This document shows, piece by piece, positions 55,818 to 64,000 of a stretch of 64,000 nucleotides of DNA (positions are counted from its first letter, which is position 1; each line of letters begins with the position of its first letter). Origin of the DNA: Rebecca billardiae RCC1528 (Eukaryota; Haptophyta); the NCBI GenBank assembly GCA_965240325.2, contig OZ251232.1:1364001-1428000 (forward strand). The letters run 5' to 3'. A model generated the notes under the pieces. That model saw only the letters and a list, made by a program, of their open reading frames with translations. It was not told the origin of the DNA and did not search any database. Position numbers and translations under genes: made by a program.

Positions 55818-58800
55818 TTACGCCTTTTGGCTATGCGGCGTGCCGCCAGGGCCGCTGCTGTCGCCCACCCGCCCGTCAGCGCCCCACGCGGCGGCGAGCG
55901 AGAGCCCAAACTCGGCCTCGCCGCCCCGACCGCGCGATTGCAGCGGCTCACGCATCGAGGGCAGGCGGCGCAGGCCGCCCGGCGGCCACCACGAACCGCG
56001 CGCGGGAGCGCCCTGCGCGCCGCGCGCGCCAGCGCGCCTGCGGGCGCCCTTCGCGCCCCACACGCCGGGCGCGAGCGCGGTCGTGCCCACGCCGAGCACG
56101 AGGAGGAGCGAGCCCAGGTCGACGAGCACGGCCATGTACAGCCGCAGCGCGCCCGCGAGCGTGAGCGCCGCGGCGACGATCTTGACGCCGATGGCGAGGG
56201 CAATGTTGGCGCGCACGAGCGCGCGCGTGCGGCGCGCGAGCCGCACCGCCTGCGGCAGCCGCTCGAGGCGCTCGTCGAGCAGCACGACGTGCGCGGAGCG
56301 GCTGGCGAGCGCGGTGCCGGACGCGCCCATCGCGACGCCGACGGTTGCGAGCGCGAGCGCGGGCGCGTCGTTGATCCCGTCGCCGAGCATGGCGACGCCG
56401 CCGCGCGTCTCGGCAACGGCCTTGGCCACCCACGCCGCCTTGTCTGCTGGCAGCATTGCCGAGTGGCAGCCGTCGAGGCCGAGGCGCGCGGCGAGCGGCG
56501 CGGCGGAGGCGGCGCTCGCGCCCGTGAGCATCGTGGTGGGCACGCCCGCCGCGCGCAGCGTGCCGATCGCCTCCGCCGCGCCCGGCCGCACCGCGTCGTT
56601 GAGCGCGAGGCCGAGCTCGAGCGCGCCGTCGACGACGACGCCGAGCACCGCGTCGTCTGCGTGTCGCGCGCTGAAGTCTGAAAACCACGACTTGGCGTGC
56701 GGCGGGCAGCCCGCCCAGTCGAGCGCGCGCGCGTTGCCGACGACGACGCGGGCCGTCGCGGCCGGCTGCGGCTGCGCGCCCTCCACGCCCGCCGCCGCCA
56801 GCTCGACGTCCGCCTGCACGCCCACGCCCTCGATCGAGCGAAACCTTTCGGCGCGCGGCAGCGCGCGGCCTGATTCGGCGGCCTCGCCCGCGCAGCCCAC
56901 TGCCTCGGCAACGATGGCGGCCGAGAGGGGGTGCGCGGAGCGCGCCTCGACCGAGGCGGCGAGCGTGAGCGCGCGCTTGCCCGCGGCCTCCGCGCTCTCG
57001 GCCGCGCCGCCGGCTGCCTCGGCCGCCCCGGCAACGGGCGGGCGCTCGGTGGCGACGACGGCGAAGTGACCCGTAGTCAGAGTCCCCGTTTTGTCGACGG
57101 CGAGCGCGCGCACCGAGGCCAGGCGCTCCAGAGCCTCCGCGCTCTTGAAGAGCACGCCGTGGCCCGCCGCGCTCGCGATGGCCGCCATCGTGGGCACGGG
57201 CGTGGCGAACACCAGCGCGCACGGGCACGCGAGGAGCAGCAGCGTCAGCGTGGCGCGCGCGTTGGCCCCGATCGGCGCGCCGCCGACGATCGTCGGCGCG
57301 AGCGCGACGCCCAACGCCGCGACCAGGACGGCAGGGGTCCACCACGCGGCGAAGGTGTCGACGGCCGCCTGCGTGGGCGAGCGCTGCGCCTGCGCCTCGG
57401 TGACGAGGCGCTCGATCTGCGCGAGCCCCGAGCCGGACGCGGGCGCGTCGAGCCGCACCTCCGCGTACCCGGTGAGCACGAGCGAGCCGGACAGGAGCGA
57501 ATCTCCCGGACTCTTGCGCACTGGTTGGTGTTCGCCCGTCACCGCCGCCTCGGATACGACCGCCACGCCGCGGACGACGCGGCCGTCGACGGGCAGCTGC
57601 TCGCCCGCGCGCACGGCGATCTCGTCGCCCGCGCGCAGCTCGGAGAGCGGCACGGCGGCGGAGGTGGACGCGAGCGTGGCGAGCACGGGCGAGGAGAGCT
57701 GCGAGGCCACGCGCAGCCTGCGCTCGACGCGCGCCATCACCGCGCGCTCAACGAGCTGAGCGCTCGCGTACAGCGTGACGAGGAGCGCCGCGTCCGTGGC
57801 CTCGCCGAGCAGCACGGCGCCGACGACCGCGACGAGCATGAGCGCGCGCATGTCCAGGCGCGGCGCGCGCGAGAGCGTGCCGGCGCGCACGATGGCCGTG
57901 AGCAGCGGCATCGTGCCGAGCGCTGCGCAGCTCACTAGCACGGCACGCGAGGCGGCCGCGCCCGCCGCCGCCTCGCACGCGACGCCTGCCGCGAGCAGCA
58001 GCCACAGCAGCGCGGCGTGCGCGACGGGCGCGCGCGCGGCCAGCGCCTCGCGGGGCGATCGCGCCGAGCCGCCCGCCTCGTCCTCGGCGCCGCCGTGCGC
58101 GCCGAGCGCCAGGCTCGCGCCGAGCTGCGCGTCGTTGAGCGTGCTTACGATCCGCTCAGGCCCGAGGCAGCACTCTGCGACGCAGTGCGACACGAAGACC
58201 ATCTTGGAGACGGCGTTGACGTCGACGGCCTCGACCGAGCGCAGCGGCTTGAGCAGCCGCTCGATCAGCCGCACCTCCGCCTCGCAGCAGATGTTGCGCA
58301 CGCGCAGCGAGGTGCGCGTGATCTCGTGCGGCATCGCTCCGGGCTCCTCTGTACACGCAGAGCACTTGCGCGGCGTCGCGTCCGCCTCCGCACCTGGGTC
58401 CACGTCCACGACCACGTGCGTGGGGGCCGGGTGCGACGTGGGCGCTCCCGGCGGCAGCGGCGAGGGCGCCACTGCCGCGCCCGTGCTCGCGACGGCGCGC
58501 CGCGCCTCGGCCTGCACGCCCTCTGCGCGGTGCTGGTGCGACGCCGCGCGATCCTCTGCGTCGATGCGCGCGCCGTCGATGCCGCCGCCCGCCGCCGCGC
58601 CCTTGCCGGCACAGCAGCCCTCCGCACAGCCGCCGTCAGCGCCCTCCGGCGCGCCGCGCGCGGGCACGCGTTGGTCGTCGCACTCCCCGCAGCTCCCGCA
58701 CTCGCTGCGCTCGCAGCACCCGCCCGCCCGCTCGGCCGGCTCGGCGGGCAGAGGGTGTTTCGCCTCGAGCGTGCAGCAGCCCTCCTGGCAGCCGCCCGCG

Positions 58801-59285
58801 TCGGGAATGGCCGCCGTCGCCGGAGGCGCGAGCGAGCGATCGCAGCATGCGCTCGTGCTACGCCCACCGCCACTCGCCGTCCCGTCGGCCAGCGGCACAG
58901 CCTCGCGCTCACAGCAGCCCTCCTCGCAGGCGGTGCTGCCAGGCGGTTCCTCAGGTCCGCCCTCACAGCCCCCCTTCCGACAGCCCACACCGTCCGAGCC
59001 GCACGCTGGCGTGGCCGGGGCGATCTCCGAGCTCGCGCTCTGGCGCGACGTGCTCCGAGCGAGCTCGACCATCTCCCGTGGGATGAGAACCTTGCGCTCG
59101 CAGCACCCTTTTTGGCACTCCGCGGCGTCCGATGCACGCGCAGGCGTGGTCGGGGCGTTGTCCGAGCACGCGCTCTGGCGTGATTTGCTCCGGGCGAGCT
59201 CGACGAGCTCACGTGGGATGAGCACCTTGCGCTCGCAGCACGGATCCTGCCGAGGCGCCCCCTCCTTCGACGACTCCGTCGACAT
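55818..59285 (-). CDS. P1B-2-type Zn/Cd/Pb-transporting ATPase
   Basis: A single-exon gene of 1155 residues from the ATG at 59285. The first ~300 residues are unusual: seven or more Cys-Cys pairs, two in near-identical CCERKVLIPRE.VELARS units, in a disordered Ser/Ala context. An HMA-like domain with NICCEAEV (C333, C334) follows; the CCxxE form is typical of plant Zn ATPases rather than CxxC copper pumps. Core P-type parts are AAVTGEHQPV (actuator), ACPCALVF (CPC at 687-689 in the transport site), DKTGT with phosphorylated D731, HPLS (the HP motif), and GDGINDAPAL. The C-terminus ends with a short basic Pro/Gly tail. It is expected to pump Zn2+ or Cd2+ out of the cytosol at the plasma or vacuolar membrane. 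Confidence 0.9.
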   Translation of the reverse strand: MSTESSKEGAPRQDPCCERKVLIPRELVELARSKSRQSACSDNAPTTPARASDAAECQKGCCERKVLIPREMVELARSTSRQSASSEIAPATPACGSDGVGCRKGGCEGGPEEPPGSTACEEGCCEREAVPLADGTASGGGRSTSACCDRSLAPPATAAIPDAGGCQEGCCTLEAKHPLPAEPAERAGGCCERSECGSCGECDDQRVPARGAPEGADGGCAEGCCAGKGAAAGGGIDGARIDAEDRAASHQHRAEGVQAEARRAVASTGAAVAPSPLPPGAPTSHPAPTHVVVDVDPGAEADATPRKCSACTEEPGAMPHEITRTSLRVRNICCEAEVRLIERLLKPLRSVEAVDVNAVSKMVFVSHCVAECCLGPERIVSTLNDAQLGASLALGAHGGAEDEAGGSARSPREALAARAPVAHAALLWLLLAAGVACEAAAGAAASRAVLVSCAALGTMPLLTAIVRAGTLSRAPRLDMRALMLVAVVGAVLLGEATDAALLVTLYASAQLVERAVMARVERRLRVASQLSSPVLATLASTSAAVPLSELRAGDEIAVRAGEQLPVDGRVVRGVAVVSEAAVTGEHQPVRKSPGDSLLSGSLVLTGYAEVRLDAPASGSGLAQIERLVTEAQAQRSPTQAAVDTFAAWWTPAVLVAALGVALAPTIVGGAPIGANARATLTLLLLACPCALVFATPVPTMAAIASAAGHGVLFKSAEALERLASVRALAVDKTGTLTTGHFAVVATERPPVAGAAEAAGGAAESAEAAGKRALTLAASVEARSAHPLSAAIVAEAVGCAGEAAESGRALPRAERFRSIEGVGVQADVELAAAGVEGAQPQPAATARVVVGNARALDWAGCPPHAKSWFSDFSARHADDAVLGVVVDGALELGLALNDAVRPGAAEAIGTLRAAGVPTTMLTGASAASAAPLAARLGLDGCHSAMLPADKAAWVAKAVAETRGGVAMLGDGINDAPALALATVGVAMGASGTALASRSAHVVLLDERLERLPQAVRLARRTRALVRANIALAIGVKIVAAALTLAGALRLYMAVLVDLGSLLLVLGVGTTALAPGVWGAKGARRRAGARGAQGAPARGSWWPPGGLRRLPSMREPLQSRGRGGEAEFGLSLAAAWGADGRVGDSSGPGGTPHSQKA

Positions 59286-61239
59286 CGCGCGTGGCGACGT
59301 CCAGTGATGAAGGGAGGGTGGGCTGTAGGGGCCGCCGCCGGTTGTAGGCCTTCGCACAGGCACGCGTTACTGTTCACGCGCGTGCCGGACCCATGAGAAC
59401 CCGAGCCAAACGCGCGCTCGTCATCCGGTATTACGTCTTTTGCAAAGGCAAATGATGGCCATCTCAACATCTCGCCTCTTCCAGATCGCTTTCCAGCTCG
59501 CACAACTACACAAGCGCCAAGTACTGCATAGTGCAAACGAGGGGGTAATTTTGGCTTGAGAATCACCCGACGAAACCCCACTTGGCTCCAGGACCGTTTC
59601 GTTCAGTTTCAGCACTGAAAATATACCCAAAAGAGAGCTCTGAACCGAGTACAATGGGTGAGTAATTGAACGATGACTATCCTCGCCACGATTCATCTCG
59701 TGATCTCGGATCGAAAGAATGCTGGGTGGAGATCCGGTAGACCTCCCTTCCCAGGCCTGATGCAACATTCACGTCGACGGCTGCACGCACCGACGCACGA
59801 CCTTGCAACCTTCAACACACTCGCGAAGGCGGCCGGTGGGCGGACAGCCTTGCCACCATCACCACACTCACGTTGGCAACCATCATCATCACACTCACGG
59901 CCGAGCCAGCCGGGGCCCGGTGGCGGCCCGCCGGCGAATGAGTGCAACGGATTCGGCACTATCAGTATCAGCCGAACTCAAGCAATGCGCAGCCACGGCC
60001 TTGCTCGCATTGCTGTCGGCTGTGGCACATCAGTTCTGTATGCACGGCCCGATGGGCCGCTGCCGGTGCCAAGGGCGCGCGCCGAACGAGCTGCCGCGAG
60101 TGGCGGCAGATCCCGACGTAAGACACTCGTTGCGGGCGACCCCGGGTCACCGGTCACCGCCGCACCGGCTGGCTGGCGCCACCCGGCCGCCCGCGCACTA
60201 CAGTCAGCAGTAGTCAGTACCACTGTCTGCAGGAGAAATGTACCGGACATCAGATCGACCCGTACAGTACCGCGTAGAGAGTCTGCTTGTTACTACCTAA
60301 GCCGAGTGTGCAGAGTGTCAGCGTGTGCACCAAGCCTGCGTCCCGCGGACAACTAATATTGGCGACGTAAACTGGCGGACGGTGTACTGAACCGCCTGCG
60401 GAAGGCCGAGAGTCACGCAGCTCGGCACTCGGCTACTTATGCTGTGCGGCCTCAGGCGGCTCAGAATCAGATCGATAGTGAGATACCGAGCAGTGCCTGC
60501 TGGCCCGCGGGGCGCGGCCGCGCGGTCTCGCCGAGTGGCTGAAGGCTCGCGAGTTAGTGACACTGTGACGTATATATATATATATAGAACCAGTCCGCCC
60601 GATGACCATTGGACGAACCGGTTAGCCTCTTATGACGACGAGCCAGCCGGCCCGACGAGCTCGGCCTCGAGACCTGCCGCGCCACCAGGGGTAGCCACCG
60701 CGGCACCGCGGCGGGCCCGGCCGGGCCCGGGGGCGGCGCCCCGGACTGGCCCGGCGGCGGCGGGACGGCCGCGGCCGGCGCGGCGGCGGGACCGGGCACC
60801 GGCGCCGCGGGCCGCCGCGCGGTCCGGAGAGTCTGGCCTGCCCACCGCCACTGCCAGTCGGGCGCGCCAGGCTTCCGATGCTTTGCGACTAGTGAGTCAC
60901 TCAGTCCGCCTCAGTCGGCCCGCTCTGACTGACGGCTTCGTCGGTGCGGATCATTTTATTATTATTAGGCGACTTGGCCCACTGGCACCGTGCCCCGCAG
61001 TCACTAGAGTCCGCCCGAGAGCCCCGAGACCGCGCGATTCGACACGTCGTCCACGTACTCGTCGTCGGGCCGCGCGCGACAGGCCGAGGCCGCGCGCGCG
61101 ACACGACGGAGCCCCCGGAGTTCAGTCTACATAGTAAGCGACGCCCGTCCCCGACTGATCCGTGATGGCAAGCAGTCCCACCCACGCGGCGGCCGCAAGC
61201 GAGTAGTCGAAGCTTGGAGACGGCGGAGTGGCACCGCGA
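59286..61239. other. Intergenic, nothing recognised
   Basis: About 1.95 kb. It contains only a short TA run (about 60571-60586) and scattered GC-rich tracts (60700-60840). Frames here show no recognisable protein. Confidence 0.5.
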
Positions 61240-62585
61240 CTATCTCTGCGTCGCAGCTGCGCCTGCGGGCACTGGGCGGGCAGCACTCGCGCTCGCTGAA
61301 CGCGTGCTCGCAGGCGCAGCGGTCCCACCGATGCCGACGGCTTGCCTCAGCCACGAGAGCAGATCAGATGCGCTTTCTGTGGAGCCGTCTCGACTCTTGG
61401 CCTCCACGGCTGGGGCGCCGGCGACCTCGACCACAGTCACCCCCACCTGCGACGTCGAGAGCGGAATCGTCGACCCGACGGCCGCGCCCGCCGGTGCCTC
61501 AGGCGGAGCTGCTTCGAGCTCACTGGCAGCAGGCGCACCCTCGACTGTGGGCTGGAAGTTGCCGCTGACGCACCGGACGAAGTTGGCGTTCCGTGGCGTG
61601 TGGGTCCATCCCAACTGCCACGAGATGAGACCGAAGAGCGCGAGCAAGCTCACCTGCGTGAACTGGTACACGATCGGGATGCCGGTAGCCTCCGCGCGCA
61701 GCACATCGGTCGAGAAGGTGGAGAGCGCGACAGTGAGCGCGATCGCTGTGTTCTGGAAGCACGTCTCGATGGCGATGGCGACGACCTCGGGCTTGGGCCG
61801 GCCGAGCAGCAGCGCGAATGTGCAGCTCAGCATCAGCCCGAGCGCGCACGGGCTGATCACCGCCTGCGGCGCGGGCAGGGCACGCGGCGACGGCGGATGG
61901 GGCCGAGGGCGGGGGCGTGAGCGCGCAGCACGCGGTGCACGGCAGGCGTCCTCGCGCGCACGCTGCGCACGCGCACCCCAAAGACGACGGCGTCTTGCCT
62001 CCAGAACGGCGGAGCGCCGCCCGAAGCGTTGACGAAGAAGCCAAGCGCGATCAGCGCCACTCCAAAGACGTTGCCCATCAGATTGAACTTCGTGTGGTGC
62101 CCGGGGAGGCGGTGGCCCGCAAACAGCCCCGACAAGATGGCTGCAACCACGAGCACGATGGATGCTGCGAGGGAGCTCCAATCGATGGGCACCCTGCGCG
62201 AGTAGAAGAGGCCCACGTATATGAACAGGTTGAAGGGCAGCATGAAGGCGCACGCCACCGACGAGATGGTCGTCATCGCGACGCTCAGAGCGAGGTCGGC
62301 GTTGCACAGCGAGCACCACCAGTTCGAGTACGAGCCCCCGGGTGAGCTCGTCGTGATCATGAGCATCACCGCCTTGACCACGCCGATATCGAACACCTGC
62401 GTTGCTGCGAATCCCAGCAGCGGCAGCACGAAGAACTGGCAGAGGATGCCCACCGCAATCGACCTTCGGCCGCCTGGCCCAAACTTGCCGAAAAAGGCCG
62501 ACGTGTCGACTGTCCCCGCGAGGCCAAAGATGAGGAAGAAGAGGAAGATCATGCTCAGCACGGCGGCGGCGCTGATCGAAGCCAT
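61240..62585 (-). CDS. SLC10/BASS-family sodium-coupled organic anion transporter
   Basis: Two exons, 62585-61977 and 61863-61240, joined by a 113-bp GT-AG intron in phase 0, give 410 residues. The ATG at 62585 opens the first helix (AAAVLSMIFLFFLIFGLAGT); in-frame upstream codons lack an ATG. The segment TTSSPGGSYSNWWCSLCNAD then LALSVAMTTISSVACAFMLP matches the SLC10 signature (S-P-G-G-x-x-S-N and L-S-x-x-M-T). Eight to nine helices are visible, ending before a ~120-residue Ala/Pro/Ser-rich soluble tail. Family members import bile acids, pyruvate or sulfated steroids with Na+. The substrate here is unknown. There is no plastid presequence, so plasma membrane is more likely than a plastid BASS. 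Confidence 0.85.
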
Positions 62586-64000
62586 GACGCGCAGGCAGCC
62601 GACCCACGGCGACGCGCCCCTGCGGCCGCGCTCTCCGGGGCTGCTCCGCCGCGGGGCAAGGCGTGACAAAGATGCGACCGCCACCGCCGGCTCCCCTCGC
62701 ACCGGTACGATGCTACCCGCCGAGACCAAAGGACCATAGAAAACCTACTTGAGAGAAAAACTGAGGGCCGGCGGCGCCTGTTCGCCACCTCGATCTTCTT
62801 TTCTAGCCAGTCCCAGTCGTTTGTAAGCGGGTTTTGCGCAGTCTTGTGAGCAGATTTCAATTCCCTCGCCCGTACGGCGGCGGGCGGCCCCTTGGCTCGG
62901 GGTCTTCTCTCGGCGCCAAACATTTTGCAGTAGCGACGAACGGTCCTTCAGTCTGATTTTCATGATAGATACCCGCTCGAGAGAGCCGTAAGTCCGTAAC
63001 TTTATGTATGTTCATCATCAGTGCTGGTACGTCCTTGAATTCAGGCCCGCCCAACATTGCTGCATCGCGTCATCAATGATGAGCTGATGAGCGCTGGCGT
63101 GCACGACGTCGGCGTCGGCGCGCGCGGCGCACGTGCGGGTATTCGCCTCGACGTGCGAGACTGTGATCGGATTGTCCGCCGCGTTGGGCCCGCGCGCGGC
63201 GAGGCGCATCGCGCGCGGCCGGCGCGTGCGGCCCGCCCGCGACGAGGCGCATCGCGCTCGGCTGGGGTTTGGCACGCCGAGCGTCGGGCGCCCGGGCGGT
63301 CCGCGTTGCGCGTCTCTCCCACCTCGTCGAGGGCGTGCGCGAGATGTGCGCAACTGCAAGAGGCACGCGCCGAGCGTCTCCGGTGGCTCGCTTGGGTGTC
63401 GCCTGTCCAAGGTCGACAAACAGCTCGTCGCTCATGCCCTCCGTGCGCAGCGCGTCGACGCGAGCGTTCCAGCTCTCGAAGTGCGTGTATGCACTCAGGC
63501 ACTTTGCTGTCATGGACATCCCCGCGCCGGTGGAGTCAATTGTCAACGCCACGTGCGGCGCGAATCGGACTAATGAGTTGCCAGGTTTTTATTAGCTTAC
63601 GAGGCGCACTGGTTCGGGCCACGGTGCCGGTGGACGGTGGTCACCTGTGGCTGTGACTTGTGACGAGTGGTCGAGTGTGAGTGTGACGGTGGGCACGGTG
63701 GCGGTCCCGCGGCCCGGCGTTCATCGTTGACCATGTGACGATCGAGTTTCTGCTGAATATTGAGGAGATGACCGCGAACAACGATAAAGCACGCATTATG
63801 GTTGCACTGCAATGTCGTCATGTACAATACAAGCCACGCATTACAGTCTTACGTTACTGATGTGGCTGGCTGGCGGCGCGCGGCGCCCCCGCCAACGCCA
63901 CCCAAGCCCAGCCGCGCCCGCACCGACTCACAGCAGCCCGCGCGCCAACCGCGAGACTGCCACTGCGCTCCCCGTGCTCGGCGTTGCCGATGCCGGATGT
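62586..64000. other. Right edge of window, possible gene fragment at 63300-63550
   Basis: No gene is firmly supported. On the minus strand, 63552-63330 reads TIDSTGAGMSMTAKCLSAYT and HFESWNARVDALRTEGMSDE, then LFVDLGQA, with ordinary amino-acid composition unlike chance frames of GC-rich DNA. It runs into low-complexity Arg/Ala and has no in-frame ATG at its start, so it may be an exon or a pseudogene piece. Confidence 0.3.

Noticed and set aside
59673-60356. 227-codon plus-strand frame
   Set aside because: Ser/His/Arg-rich low-complexity translation with equally open overlapping frames and no recognisable motif.
62586-62729. Longer N-terminus for the SLC10-like transporter
   Set aside because: The upstream in-frame codons lack an ATG, and the first transmembrane helix starts right after the ATG at 62585.

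Overview
This is a nuclear window from a GC-rich, intron-containing eukaryotic alga. Three things point to an alga with a red-lineage secondary plastid, most likely a haptophyte. The proposed plastid ribosomal protein S1 starts with a signal peptide followed by an A-A-A-F junction typical of bipartite plastid presequences. Exons are strongly G/C-biased, and introns are short (about 105-390 bp), opening mostly with GTGCGCG and closing with GCGCAG. Intergenic DNA carries long (TA)n microsatellites. The genus cannot be named from sequence reading alone. Exon models were built by hand from GT-AG (once GC-AG) sites and domain continuity, and every spliced model comes out at a whole number of codons.

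Layout. 1-6.4 kb: 3' part of a large extracellular, proline-rich RCC1/Cys-rich membrane protein. 7.0-8.4 kb: EF-hand protein with an N-terminal myristoylation signal. 8.9-11.3 kb: divergent pair, a four-TM membrane protein and a secretory FUT8-like glycosyltransferase. 11.7-17.0 kb: Shaker/AKT-like channel with ankyrin repeats and an altered pore. 17-31 kb: a repeat island holding one BSD-domain gene, several dispersed repeat families, two complete TIR elements with target-site duplications, and three degenerate copies of a captured host gene fragment. 31.0-35.3 kb: a secretory sulfotransferase and a LisH-PP2C phosphatase, divergent around a ~500-bp inverted duplication. 35.8-39.3 kb: divergent WD40 and DUF4485-like genes. 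41.2-46.7 kb: F-box/RCC1 protein and GH38 alpha-mannosidase. 47.3-50.5 kb: divergent MAN1-like inner nuclear membrane protein and plastid S1 protein. 50.5-53.8 kb: microsatellites and unassigned DNA. 53.8-62.6 kb: ERK-type MAP kinase, Zn/Cd-type P1B ATPase and SLC10/BASS transporter, all on the minus strand.

There are no operons. The recurring arrangement is divergent gene pairs with 160-270 bp between start codons, suggesting shared promoters. Several products belong to secretory glycan handling (FUT8-like transferase, sulfotransferase, GH38 mannosidase, extracellular RCC1/lectin protein) or to ion and metal transport (channel, P1B ATPase, SLC10), but nothing shows these form one pathway.
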